Positions 24,348-35,209 of a DNA stretch of 64,000 nucleotides are shown here, in pieces. Under the pieces are notes generated by a model, which saw nothing but the letters and a program-made list of their open reading frames with translations, was not told the DNA's origin and searched no databases. The stretch spans positions 1 through 64,000 of the forward strand of contig JAOALB010000018.1 of assembly GCA_025331125.1 (NCBI GenBank), in the 5' to 3' direction. Within the stretch, counting starts at the first letter, position 1. Each line of letters opens with the position of its first letter. The position numbers were made by a program, and so were the translations under genes. This DNA is from Mycogone perniciosa. Lineage: Eukaryota; Ascomycota; Sordariomycetes; Hypocreales; Hypocreaceae.

Positions 24348-26872
24348 TCAATACATCTCCATCTGCATATCCACAATGTCAGAGAGCAGTAATGAATTGC
24401 CATGCAAACCTAATGACATTGGGTCCTGATCCCACCAAATCGTCTCGTGCGGCGCATGCGGCGTTGGGATAGAGTGTTGCTCTTGGTCTTGGCTATGATG
24501 TATTAGGGTAAATTGGCTTCTATCACCAGCTTGATCGAGTATGTCTATCCTGTTACGGGTTGGAGGACGTTCAATTGCTGGCGTTGCAGGGCGGGAGTCC
24601 TGTTGAGGTCTGTTTAACTTTTCGGGTGCAGTGTTTCGATCTTCATCTGGGACATATGTGTATATGTCACAGGGAGACATTTCCTGGGTTGGACCTTTCG
24701 TGATGAGTCTATCCAACGACGCGTGCCTAGACTCTTGTCCTTGGGCATCCATCAACACTCTCGGTCTAGTAACGGACGTCAATAATATCCCGGCATCGGC
24801 AAAGAAACGCTCCATTCCAGCAGCCTATCACATGTAAGCGTAAAGGGATCACAAGTTGAGGATAATTAGACATACTAAGCCGCGAAGAGGTACCCAATAT
24901 TTCTTCAAGCCGTTGGCAAGTCGAAGGTGCATCTGAGTTTCATTAAAACGCTCCCGATCCAGGTTGCGAAGGGCGATAAAATGGCGAAGCTGTATGGCCA
25001 AGCACACTGAGGCACCGTAGCCGACGATGGGCCACAGTTTTGACAGATCAGGATCTGTAGACATAAAATGGTTCGTCATGTTGGCCATGACTGTGGAGTG
25101 ATGAAGAGCCTTCTCAGCGGACACTCGCAGCCACTGCTTGGACAACGTCGGTCGCTGAGATTTGCCAGATAACGCCGGTACAATGGAAGAATGAAGGTAA
25201 CAAGTGCATAAGTGGTAGATGTATGTCACACAAAATGATCGATATGGATCGGCTTGTGCTGATACTGCCGAGGTGTCCGTGCCGTATCGAAGGCCCTCCG
25301 AGGTGACATCGTAGAAGTCCTGGAGCTTCTTGTCTAGCTCATACATTCGGCCAATCCATTCTGGAGCGTCCAAAGTGGCACTTTGGCTTTGAACATTAGG
25401 CTTGTGTGAATTTATTGGATTCCGGACGAAGTCCTGTATCTCCCACCTGATGCACGGTTAGAACATGCTTCATATATATAGACCGGTAGCTGATATATAC
25501 GAACCAGATACCAAAGATGATGATCGTGGCTGTAGTTGGGCCTAGCAGTAGTCTTCGGTGGTTGCCTGAACGTTCTTGAAGCTTGCCGTATTCGTCGAAG
25601 CAGATTCGTTGGCGCCGAGGATCGCCCTCAAGCTCATCATCGTCTGAAGGGAGAGGGAAATAAGCAAAATCTTTCCAACAATCACCTTGGAAGTGAGCAT
25701 TGCGCTGGCTGGCACATTTAGTCAGCCAACATGCCCATAAACACCGATTGCCAATCTGTTTTAATGTGAGATCCCCAGAGGCGCCTACGTCGTCAGCTTG
25801 ATCGAATTTCAGCAAACAACAGGTTCGGTAGGCAATTGCTAAAAAACCTCATTAGCATCCTGGGTCCCATGTAAAGAGCCTTATGGGATGGGTCATATCC
25901 ACACCATGCTGGGCATCCTAGTTAGTTACTTACATGTATGCATGTTGGTCCGAGCGGTCTCTCCTCTGGCGTACCAGAACATTGCCAAGATTTGGCATGC
26001 CTGGACATGCTCCAGACACGGCCTATCAGCGTTCATCAAGGCAATTTTGCTGGCCTGGTTGGCCCACTGTTCCCCCACAGCGGTCCAGTCGGTTTCGGAC
26101 ATGTTGCCGATGGTGATGTTTTTGGAAAGCGGTTTCTCGGGTGATCCATCGAGGAATCTGAGGGCTGATGAGAAACGGGGGGACGAGAGAGAGAGAGAAG
26201 CTTAGGCAGACTAGATAAAGCAACTTACAATGTGGCGAGGGCAAATACACTGAGAGAGACGAATCTTGGTATCTTGCCGCTGAGAAAGCTGGCGGCGAAG
26301 GTGCTTTTGTTGAAGAGCAGGTGAGCCTGGTAATGCCTTTGGAAGTAAACCTCAATCAGGAACAATGCCACTTCCTGTGAAAGATGGACCTCGTTCTGGG
26401 CCTCCAACCAGCCCAGCTCCTCGCCCAATGAGGACTCAGTGAGCACGCCTGGAGGCGTAGGCCTCTCATGCGACGAACCGGACCCTGGGATCTGGGAGAT
26501 GCGATGGCTGCTGAGGACGTCTGCCTCTGAGTGCTCTGCTCTGCCCCGGCTACCAGCAGCCGGAACGGACACGGACACGGAAACAGACCTCGTCTCCGTG
26601 TTGGCGGACTTGGACCGCCCTTCTGCACGCTCAGCGGCCAGCCTCTTCCTGTCCGGGGGCGCAGGATAACTGCATTCAGCACCGATACGATGGCAACGCC
26701 GACACTGGGGCCGTTCACGGGAGCATCTGAGCTGAGCCGAGTGTCAGTAGGGCGTGGAGAGAGAATACACATCCACAGCACCGATAACGGTCCGCACCTT
26801 TTGCCTTCGGCAGCGCAAACACGCCGACACGCTAGTTGGCTGCAGACCCGAGTGGTCCATTGAAGCATCCAT
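24348..26872 (-). CDS. Zn2Cys6 transcription factor, candidate cluster regulator
   Basis: Six exons (introns 26797-26732, 26228-26158, 25933-25839, 25504-25447, 24875-24825) give 727 residues. The binuclear zinc cluster is at the N-terminus, Cys 18, 21, 28, 35, 38 and 45 (spacing 2-6-6-2-6), with intron 1 between the second and third Cys. A Ser/Thr-rich linker follows, then the fungal-specific regulatory domain of about 500 residues (QEVALFLIEVYFQRHYQAH, AYRTCCLLKFD, EYGKLQERSGNHRRLLLG, WIGRMYELDKKLQDFY). The intron-4 donor GTTCGT is non-canonical but is the only one keeping FGIWWEIQDFV in frame. The start at 26872 is the ATG nearest the zinc cluster; an in-frame upstream ATG at 26971 would run through the palindromes and is less likely. 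It acts in the nucleus on CGG-type sites. It diverges from the lactonase-like gene across a 369-base region with three identical palindromes, which suggests autoregulation (inference). Confidence 0.9.
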
Positions 26873-27241
26873 GTTGTCTGAGATATGATGCAAACGCGTA
26901 GCTGGGATTGGGATTCGGGACGAAGGTTTGCGTGTCGATTGCTGCTTCGGTCCGACAGTTATCCCCCGCACCAGCCTCAGACACGTGCCTCAGGCCAACA
27001 TCGGTCCGAGGCATGTGCATTTGCCACCCAGCCAGAGCCAATGAATTAACTGGGCTGAGGGGCTCTATGTTCGGTCCGATCCTGAGAGTGTGGTAACATC
27101 CCGGCTTCGGCTGATGCAGTCGGTATAAGCTTATCCATCAAATGGATGAGTTAAAGCGGCTGCCTATCGACTATATGGAAGCCCTGTCAACTTAAAACTT
27201 ACCATCCAAAAGCCCATAGAACAACCCTGAACACGGAAAAA
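26873..27241. promoter_or_regulatory. Shared divergent promoter with three identical TCGGTCCGA palindromes
   Basis: Between the start codons of the regulator and the metallo-hydrolase. TCGGTCCGA occurs at 26947-26955, 27001-27009 and 27071-27079 (54 and 70 bases apart). Each is CGG-N-CCG with extra flanking T/A symmetry, also readable as TCG-N3-CGA. A related CGGTCCG lies at 26788-26794 in intron 1 of the regulator. Confidence 0.7.
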
Positions 27242-28315
27242 ATGACAGTCTCTTCGAATCTTCCGTTCCCCCACGATGGCGCTGTATACTTGGATATCAT
27301 GGCGTTCGAGACGGGCCTCATGTCAACACCTGCTTCGGCCCTAGTGGCCGGTGCCCAAGCCGCCTGTTCTGCTACGTCTTGGCGTTTCTTTATCCACCAT
27401 AAGCAACAGGGTATCAAATTCTGGTTCGACATGGGGATATCTTCTGTAAGTCATCGAGCTACTATACGAGAAATCGTCAGTAGAGACTAGGTGCCAAGAC
27501 TAAGACTTCGCTAAAGGACCTTACTTCATACGTAACGAGTGTCCAACGACTCCATAATCATTTTAAGCCGAAGCCCTCAAAACGATCGATGAGTGAAGAC
27601 ACACTGCTTGCAGGATCGCAGCCTTCCGAAGTCAAATATGTCATCGCCAGGTATGTCGACCCACGGTTCCCTATATATCAATTGAGAACCCGTTTCCATT
27701 CCAGAGTTGCTAACCAAACCTCATATTGTTAGTCACGGCCATTGGGATCATGTAAGGCCGCTCCCGGAGCAATTCAGCAATGCAACCATGATTCTCGGTC
27801 CTGGTTCTCTGGCACACTGCTCTCCTGGGTTTCCTGCAAAAGCCGATTCTATTTTCGACGGTCGCGTTTTCGATCAGTCTCTGCGAAAGTTCCCTTTACG
27901 AGAGCTGCCTCCAACTAGTGATTCCGGATCTTGGGCTCGACTTGGGCCATTCCCTCATGCGCTAGACTTCTTCGGAGACGGGTCATTCTTCCTCATTGAT
28001 GGCCCTGGTCACCTCCCCGGAAATCTAGCCGCCCTGTGCCGCGTCCAAACTGCCGAGAATAAGCAAAAATGGGTCCTCCTGGGCGGCGATTGTGCTCATT
28101 GTAACGTCTTTACATACTGGCCTGCCACGCCTTTTGGAAAGATCCCATCTGCCCTCCTAGATCACAACACGCTTCACCACGATCCGGCCGAGGCGCGGGC
28201 TACGATTGAGAAAATTGCTCAGTGCAAAGCACAACTTGGTGAAGACTTTCTGGTATGGTATGCTCACTCCGATATACTTGAGGGAGTGTGGGAATTTGGT
28301 CCCATCGCAGCCTAG
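27242..28315 (+). CDS. Metallo-beta-lactamase-superfamily hydrolase, lactonase-like
   Basis: Three exons (introns 27446-27516 and 27651-27732) give 306 residues with no leader, so probably cytosolic. The zinc motif HxHxDH is SHGHWDH at residues 113-119, rebuilt across intron 2. Further likely ligands are the His in IDGPGHLPGN, the Asp in LLGGDCAHC, and a C-terminal His in VWYAHSD. The N-terminal FIHHKQQGIKFWFDMG supplies the usual first strands. The layout and length match N-acyl-homoserine-lactonase-like and other small-molecule lactone or thioester hydrolases of this fold. Many fungal biosynthetic clusters carry such proteins, so an offloading or tailoring role in the cluster is possible. 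The gene starts 370 bases from the divergent Zn2Cys6 regulator and likely shares its control. The substrate is unknown. Confidence 0.88.
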
Positions 28316-30474
28316 ACTGTCGGTCTCAAGCTGAATGATAACACTTCGTAGTGTGTTAATGTGTAACATGACAGACATCAATAAAAGCTCTTTTTTTTAA
28401 AACAGAATTGGCTTTTTCATGAGATTACGCACGACTCTGTTACAATTTCGAAAGGACATTCGTTCCGTCAAATGTTGCCATCCCAGCCCCCACCCAAGCG
28501 ATACTGCGATTGAATCATATGTGTCGGCCATTGCTTACAACTCATTTGTGACCGGATCAGTTCATTCCCCTCTCAAAATTCCACTCTTTCAAAGCTGTAT
28601 ATTCACACCATCATCGTTCCCGTTGATTTCTCGGGACAGGAATTTAGATACGGAGTACATCATCATGCATTCGCAGAACAACTGCCGTTTGTGGAGTAAA
28701 GTGGCTTGCTGAGCTCGCACGATCGCAAAACCCCTGACATCCAAGCCTCAGAGCTAACGTCCCGCAGACGCCATAACATGCCATTTACAAGTACTCCGTA
28801 CCAAGAGAATAACCTGAATCTGTGAAGCCTCACTTGGATAAACATATTCGATCGGGATGGTAATCAATACTAGCTTCCGAGTATGCACCTTTATTAGGAA
28901 TACGTGGTTCAATCGGGGTTGATCATAATCCAAGCCTCCCATTACATGCAGGGGTGAGAAAACACCACTGCCACTACGAAGTACGAGTACGAGTAGGCAA
29001 AACGAAACTCACAAATGCCCCGGATCGCAGCGGGCTGTGCCGCACAAGTGGCAGAGTAATATGTGGAATCCTTGATTGTTCGATGAAACCCTGACGCCAT
29101 CAGCTCTAGTAAGTCGCCGACTGAAAGCGGGGAACGTGGTACTGCATGGCCTGAAATGCAGCTCACTCTCGTACTATGTGGGTAATATGTGTGCATCTGT
29201 AGTGTTATCGTCTCAACCTCTCAGTGGGAGCCAATGCTCCGGTGTGGGGGGTGATGACTATGTGTCTGCCACATTTCTCCTCTTTCTGTCCGGCACAGGC
29301 CGTTCTGTGAGACAAGGTTGCAAATCGACGGTTTACGGATAATAAGACGGATGTGTCTTGTAGTGTGACTGGAATGTCCCACTTGAGGTTCTCGTCGGAT
29401 AGCTGGCCTGGACTTAGCAAAGGTTCATGATTATTGCATCGTTGAGTAGCTTCCCTTTCAAGACCTATGTCTCATTTGTAGGTCCAACTACCTTGTGGCG
29501 ACTTTTCCTGTCTCAAATCGACTTCACTCCTCTGTAGATATGCGTGGGGAATCGAAGAATAATTAAGCTATGCATCTAAGCCAGTACACCGTAAGGCCTG
29601 TACGTAGAAGTAGTCGGTCTAGCAGGATGATGTGTGAACCGAACATATCCTGCCAAGTCACGCTCAGCGGTTTCAACCCGTGAAGGAGGAGGTTGTACGA
29701 CGAAAATAACGAATAAGGTAACACTTGGCGATAATTGTTGGAACTAATACTTCGTAAAATGGCCTGACTGATCAACCGCAACTGTTTGTTGGATTGTTAT
29801 GTGTACTCTGCATAAAATATCACATATACTACTGCTTTGATACACTTTATTATGTATGTGTCAAGTGTTCCAGACCGGTGTTGCATGTCATCTTTCGTCA
29901 TGGTTTCATATACAGAGTGATACTGCATCTTGGTTCGTCTATACTCTTCGATGTCGCGGGACAATGGCTTGGGAGCTGTGACTATTTCGTATAATACTGC
30001 ATACAACCGATGAAGTATATGATATAGGGGGCGATTGTGGAGTGGGCAACGTATATAAAGAGGGGAAACGACTCTGCGAAATCCATCTTCTCCTCACCAC
30101 CAAATCAAGCAGCAGCAGTTCTACACCTTCTTTTGGCTACTGGCTTTCATCCCCCCAAGTTACTTTATTCACTGCACACAACAAATTTAAGTAAAACCCT
30201 CAAAAAAGTGTTGTGAGGGTCACTTGGTTGCTTTAGGTCATCATGAAGCTAATTTTGAACCACCATAGGACGAAACCGGGCCCTAGCATCTTGAATCGTC
30301 TGCTCAGGACACACTGACTCGTCGAGTTCATTCATGTAAGTCCACGAGGCCTGACTTGATTTGCCTCTTGTGCTACGTCCCAGTTCTAATCAGCATTCCC
30401 CTCGGCGTTGAAAGAGCGACGGAGTGTCCCCAAGCAAACTGCAAAGCATAAACCTCTTTAGCACCGTGAAGAAG
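28316..30474. other. Intergenic and 5' leader of the intronless gene
   Basis: No coding gene is supported between 28316 and 30474. ACTCCGTA words lie at 28649 and 28793. From about 30090 the sequence looks like a transcribed leader: a short upstream reading frame (ATG at 30243, 24 codons) and a possible leader intron with donor GTAAGT at 30336 and acceptor near 30383. Confidence 0.45.
30052..30059 (+). promoter_or_regulatory. TATA box (TATATAAA) for the intronless gene
   Basis: Perfect TATATAAA about 420 bases before the ATG at 30475; the distance fits a leader that contains a short intron. Confidence 0.55.
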
Positions 30475-32973
30475 ATGGCCCCGGGCCGGGTGATCTTTTA
30501 CAACAGCTCGGCTGAGGGATCCACCTACTATGGCAAATTGACAGTCACAGACCTCCACTACGATGGCGGTGGCTTGGTAAGCGTCAACAACTATCTCGGT
30601 CTGGTGTTCAAGTCGCCCACCCCCCTTCCCTTTGGGAAATATAGTGATTTCCAGATCAACACATGGTCAGAATGCGCCATGAATGTCATTGCCTGCGATC
30701 CAATCAGCTCGTCAATGTACCGGGTCACAGCCAAGGTCGTTTTCCAAGCACAGCATAAGGTCGTCAGTTCAGAGAAACTCATGATCGGCATCTCAGGCGA
30801 CGTTGCCTCGGCCTCCTCGGCCTGGACCACCTCGTTTGCACTGGGTGCTGATCAAATCCCCGACATCAACGGCATCGTCAATATCCAGGTCGCGCCAGCC
30901 CCGGCTCCCGAGCTCGAGGGTGTTGAACAGGCTCTATGCTTTTCCGAGGGCCACCAAGGGCCACCAGTCCTGGTGCCGGTTGGCACAACATTGCCGTATC
31001 ATACTCCAGTCGGCATTTACACCGTGGAAGTGAGTAAGCTGGCCAATGAGTACGAAACGATTGTGGCGGATGGTTCAGTCACACCTTACGAGGTCACCGT
31101 TCAAACAACCACCCCAACAACTGTCGAGGTGACATATTATAAAGTCCAGACGTTCAGTGCTATCGACGTCACTATTGGAGATATCTCTCCCCTCGAGGGG
31201 GGGAAGCTCCAAGTCCGTATCCTCGACCATGACTTTATGACCCCAATCAATCATACGACCCCCTTGCGCCAGCTGCCCGCGTCAGGCTCAGTGACGGTCA
31301 GTGTCGATCAGATTACGGTGAACAACAGTGAATACTCGTTCAGCCCCTGGACGGAGGATATGACCGCCGATATTTATAAAGTCAACTTCCTGCAAGCTGA
31401 TACCATCGAGGATGTTACTCCTCAGAACGCCGTGCCAGTGTCTATCGAGGTGCAAGCAGACGACACCATCGACACGACCATCTCGGTGCGCCTCTGCTCT
31501 ACTACTTCAGGGTTCATTTACAGGCATACCATCGAGGCCCAGAGCGGCACCACCCAATTCCCTGTTCCACTGGCCCCAGAGACTTACACGGTAGAGGCGA
31601 CGAGCTTCATCAAGGGTGGCATCCTTTACAACACCGAGGCCCCGGCCATGGTGACGATCAGCAGCTCCAGCAAGACGCTGTCGCTCACGTTGCTTCGCGG
31701 ACCCGATCTCTGTGTCCGCGGATTCCCCAACTTCTTGAGTTTCGGTGGCTGCGCCGACTTGGCTCAGAGCAACCAAAGCGACTTCGTGGCAGCTCGCGCC
31801 TCGTCAATTTTCAAGTACTCCGGCAATGATGGAGCTGGTGATGCTGACAGTTACCTGAGTGATGATCTTGCTACCACGAGGACCATCAAACTCGCTCGCG
31901 ATGTTGAAGCAGAGCTTGCTGATGACAATCCAGTACTGCCGATCATGATATCGTATACCTGCAATCTATCCTTAAGCGATCCCGCCAGACAATTGCAAAA
32001 CAAGGACTGTCTTGCTCATAGCTTCGGAAACCTGATCCTGTCACTGAACCTGGCCATGAAGGCAACGGACGACAAGCATCCTGTGCCCTGTGGCTATGTC
32101 ATCAACCCCGACTTCCTTGGCATGTGCCAGCAGCCCTCCGGCGGCCCTCTGCCATGCGGTTACGAGATGCCCGTGGTCGAGCCGCTGCAGGAAGCACTGG
32201 ATTATCGGCGTGTCAATGCTGAGATCCCCAGCCGCATCACAAACACTCTCGGTGGCTATATCCTCGCTGTGAACTGGCTGGTCCGGACCATTGCGCCGCC
32301 CGTCACCTTTGGCTGGCAACTCAATGTTTGGGGCAACGGCAACCCGGATTGGGTTTATGAAGACGTGGATCCGGCCAGCATCGCTGGGCCGATGGCTGAG
32401 TATATCGCGTCTCTCAACGTGTACACCGACCCTGAATTCCGTCCCGATTTCGTGGCTGTCGATCGTTACGAGGCTGACGACTTCACCGAACGCGCGTACT
32501 TCAATGGTTACTGCTACAGTCCGCGTGAATGGCGCCGCTTCTTCGAGTTCTGCCGCTCACTGAGCTTGAATATGAAGGTTCCTGTCATGGCCTGGCAGAT
32601 TCCGGCAAGCCACACGCCGACCACCAAGGATGCCGTTGCTGATGATTTCGGTCAGCAGCACTGGGGCACGGGAGGTAGCTACATGCTTGGTGATTCCGCC
32701 ATCAATTCTAAGGTCGACAATATCAACGAGAAGATCCTAAAGCTCCGGCTCACTCACTCAGAAACTATAACTACCGTGAGTCAGCTTTTCGAGCACGCTG
32801 AGCAGTTTGATGTCACCGTGGCGGCTAGCCAGCAGTTCCTCCTCGGCGGTGTCTTCTCCGTGCTCCTAGGCGGAGGAGCCACGACGGGTATCTCGTCGAC
32901 TGTTGGTGACGAGTCGTCGTGGGTGCGCGACAGGCTCAAGAAGTACATGGAGAACCCCATTGTGATTCCTTAA
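30475..32973 (+). CDS. Large intronless protein of unknown function, possible glycosidase-like C-terminal domain
   Basis: One uninterrupted frame of 833 codons. I start it at the first ATG (MAPGRVIFYNSS); an in-frame GTG at 30424 is not a fungal start. There is no signal peptide or membrane helix. The N-terminal half (to about 420) is beta-rich with repeated Thr/Val strands, resembling stacked sandwich or carbohydrate-binding-like modules. From the Cys-rich ICVRGFP-type segment LCVRGFPNFLSFGGC onward, the C-terminal half looks like a TIM-barrel (VLPIMISYTCNLSL, TFGWQLNVWGNGNPDW, RPDFVAVDRYEADDF, KVPVMAWQIP), compatible with a glycosidase-like fold. Acidic residues follow strand-like segments, but I cannot assign catalytic ones. 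Every confident multi-kilobase neighbour has introns; this one has none and a more G/C-rich codon choice, so horizontal transfer is possible. I do not recognise the family. Confidence 0.85.
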   Translation: MAPGRVIFYNSSAEGSTYYGKLTVTDLHYDGGGLVSVNNYLGLVFKSPTPLPFGKYSDFQINTWSECAMNVIACDPISSSMYRVTAKVVFQAQHKVVSSEKLMIGISGDVASASSAWTTSFALGADQIPDINGIVNIQVAPAPAPELEGVEQALCFSEGHQGPPVLVPVGTTLPYHTPVGIYTVEVSKLANEYETIVADGSVTPYEVTVQTTTPTTVEVTYYKVQTFSAIDVTIGDISPLEGGKLQVRILDHDFMTPINHTTPLRQLPASGSVTVSVDQITVNNSEYSFSPWTEDMTADIYKVNFLQADTIEDVTPQNAVPVSIEVQADDTIDTTISVRLCSTTSGFIYRHTIEAQSGTTQFPVPLAPETYTVEATSFIKGGILYNTEAPAMVTISSSSKTLSLTLLRGPDLCVRGFPNFLSFGGCADLAQSNQSDFVAARASSIFKYSGNDGAGDADSYLSDDLATTRTIKLARDVEAELADDNPVLPIMISYTCNLSLSDPARQLQNKDCLAHSFGNLILSLNLAMKATDDKHPVPCGYVINPDFLGMCQQPSGGPLPCGYEMPVVEPLQEALDYRRVNAEIPSRITNTLGGYILAVNWLVRTIAPPVTFGWQLNVWGNGNPDWVYEDVDPASIAGPMAEYIASLNVYTDPEFRPDFVAVDRYEADDFTERAYFNGYCYSPREWRRFFEFCRSLSLNMKVPVMAWQIPASHTPTTKDAVADDFGQQHWGTGGSYMLGDSAINSKVDNINEKILKLRLTHSETITTVSQLFEHAEQFDVTVAASQQFLLGGVFSVLLGGGATTGISSTVGDESSWVRDRLKKYMENPIVIP

Positions 32974-33848
32974 GCCTTGGCGATAGGACAGCTGTTTTTG
33001 CTGACATCGATCATGCTGAGACAAACGATTTGTGACGATTGACAGATTGACAGGATGAATATGGTCTCTTCTTCAAGGTGATGTGAGCATTTCTGACTTC
33101 AACTATCAGTACCTGGCTCAAAAAAAAAGGGGGGGGGAGAGGAAAAAAAGAAAATAGTCAACACTCTCACTAGCCGTAGGTTAGCTAGCTAGCACCATTA
33201 TTACAATTCTTTTGCCCACGTATTCTCCAAGATTAGGACTACTATTCTTTGTGATTCTATACTAGGTAGTAGAAGATACACCTAGCACTACCTGAAGTTT
33301 ATTTAGTTAATCCCGATCCAACTCTATGGATCTGCGGAACGAGCCGATGAGGCCAACGGAGTGGGAAGATGCGCCGTATTAGTAATTTGTCACACTGCGG
33401 CTGTTGCAAATGCGAAAGACGGTCCGTTGCGGAGCCCAGCGGATTTCGGGGGAGTAAACCACTCACGTATTACTGTACTCGTAGAGACGGAACGGTGGAC
33501 CGGAGCAATTGGTGTCTGCCGCTTCCGTTCCGAGTGTGTCTCACTATTTGGAGACCACACAGATACCTGAATGCGACTCATGTACAATCAGAATCATTAC
33601 CAATTTCAACTCCGTCTCTGAATCTGTATTAGGAGAAACGGCGCTGAAGATTGAACCGAGGCGGCGATGGCACTCAAGATGCAAGCGAGTCAAGCTGAGA
33701 GATCACCCATCTATAAAGCGCGGAAATCGCTGGGAAACATCAACAATATGCATCATCGAGATAAAGATCGACAAGTCTTGCAAAGAAATCCGTCATAAGC
33801 AATACTTGCCACTCTCTAATAAGCCCAAAGCACCGCCACCCACCCAAC
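32974..33848. other. Intergenic and promoter of the flavin oxidoreductase
   Basis: An A8-G9-type homopolymer junction lies near 33121-33150. No gene is supported. A TATAAAG box is at 33712-33718, 131 bases before the downstream ATG. Confidence 0.5.
33712..33718 (+). promoter_or_regulatory. TATA box of the flavin oxidoreductase gene
   Basis: TATAAAG, 131 bases upstream of the ATG at 33849. Confidence 0.5.
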
Positions 33849-35209
33849 ATGGCAACAACTGGGCTCAAGATTGCAGAGCCAATCACGCTCAAATGCGGTC
33901 TCACGTTCCCGAACCGACTGTCAAAAGCTGCCATGGGTGAGAGATGGGCTAATAAGGAGTCTTTACCGAGTAATGGCCTTCATCGGGCATACGAGATCTG
34001 GGCAGACGGTGGATGGGGCATGCTTCTGACGGGCAATGTTCACGTGGATGTGACATATCTCGGCAACTTTGACGATGTTGCACTCAATGATAACATCCCA
34101 CGGGAAAAGCTGCTTGCTTCTTGGAAGAAATGGGCCAAGGAAAGCTCCAGGAAGGGAACTCCCACCATAATGCAGCTCAACCATCCCGGGAGACAGTCAA
34201 AGGCAGGAACTGGCAACAGGAGCTGGTTCGCCAAAAGCATCGCTCCAAGTCCCATCCCCCTGCGCCTGGGGGATGGCCTATTGGCTAGGGCATTAACCGC
34301 AATTGCCTTTGGAACACCAAGAGAAATGACCGTTGCCGACATCAAGCAGGTCATATCGCGCTTTGTCGAAGCATCCAAACTCGCCTCTGATGCGGGCTTC
34401 GCGGGTGTCGAGATCCATGCGGCGCATGGTTATTTGTTTTCACAGTTCTTAAGCCCAAAGAGCAACCAGAGAACCGATAGCTACGGTGGATCCGCCAGGA
34501 AGCGGGCCAGTGCCCTTGTCGAGGTCATCAAGGCAGTGAGAGAAGCAGTACCGAAAGGCTTTTGTGTTGCGGTCAAGCTCAACAGCGCCGACTACCAGAG
34601 TGAGGAGGAGTTGGCGAATTGCATCAAGCAGTTGGAGGAAATCGTAGCTGCTGGTGTTGACTTTGTCGAGATCAGTGGTGGAACATACGAAGACCCATCT
34701 GTAGGTGCCCTTCCTATCCCTTGACTATTTGCACCGCTAATGATGGAATACCATTCTTCTAGATGGTCGTCGGCAATGCACGCGAGAGCATCAATGCTCA
34801 GAAGTCGACCAGTACCATAAAGCGGGAGGCCTTCTTCTTGGACTTCGCCAAAACTATCCGCAGCAGATTCAGAAATGTCCCCTTGATGGTCACTGGCGGC
34901 TTCCGGACTCGCCAAGGCATGGAGAATGCGCTTCAAGAGGACGCCTGCGACATCATTGGCATTGGGAGGCCTGCAATCTTGTATCCCAGCCTGCCAAAGG
35001 ATATTTTGCTTAACACGGAGATCAAGGATGCGGAGGCGAGGGTTAATCTGAGAAAGACTCCCTATCCATGGATTGCTAAGATCCTCGGAATCAGGGGCCT
35101 CATTGGTTCAACCGAAAACGTAAGTCCAGCTGCAGCAAACCTGTCAACCAATAGCTGACCGGAATTGCAGATATGGTATTTGGACAGGTTGCATACGGAT
35201 TTGAAGTAA
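33849..35209 (+). CDS. NADH:flavin oxidoreductase, old-yellow-enzyme family
   Basis: These FMN enzymes take a hydride from NAD(P)H and reduce activated alkenes such as enones. Three exons (introns 34701-34762, 35120-35170) give 415 residues; the last exon is only 39 bases (IWYLDRLHTDLK). The barrel is complete. KCGLTFPNRLSKAAM is the FMN-binding start, TIMQLNHPGRQS the Gln/His-Pro-Gly strand, FAGVEIHAAHGYLFSQFLSP carries the HxxH substrate pocket, and NQRTDSYGGSARKRA follows. VTGGFRTRQGM and DIIGIGRPAI form the phosphate-binding end. It looks cytosolic. Such proteins serve in detoxification and in specialised pathways. Here the neighbours are an orphan intronless gene and a cell-wall enzyme, so no pathway can be assigned. 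Confidence 0.93.

Noticed and set aside
26947..27079. AflR-type binding sites
   Set aside because: The AflR consensus is TCG-N5-CGA; here the gap is three bases, so it is a different site.
30424..30474. Extra 17-residue N-terminus on the intronless protein
   Set aside because: It would need a GTG start. The first ATG at 30475 is in the same frame.
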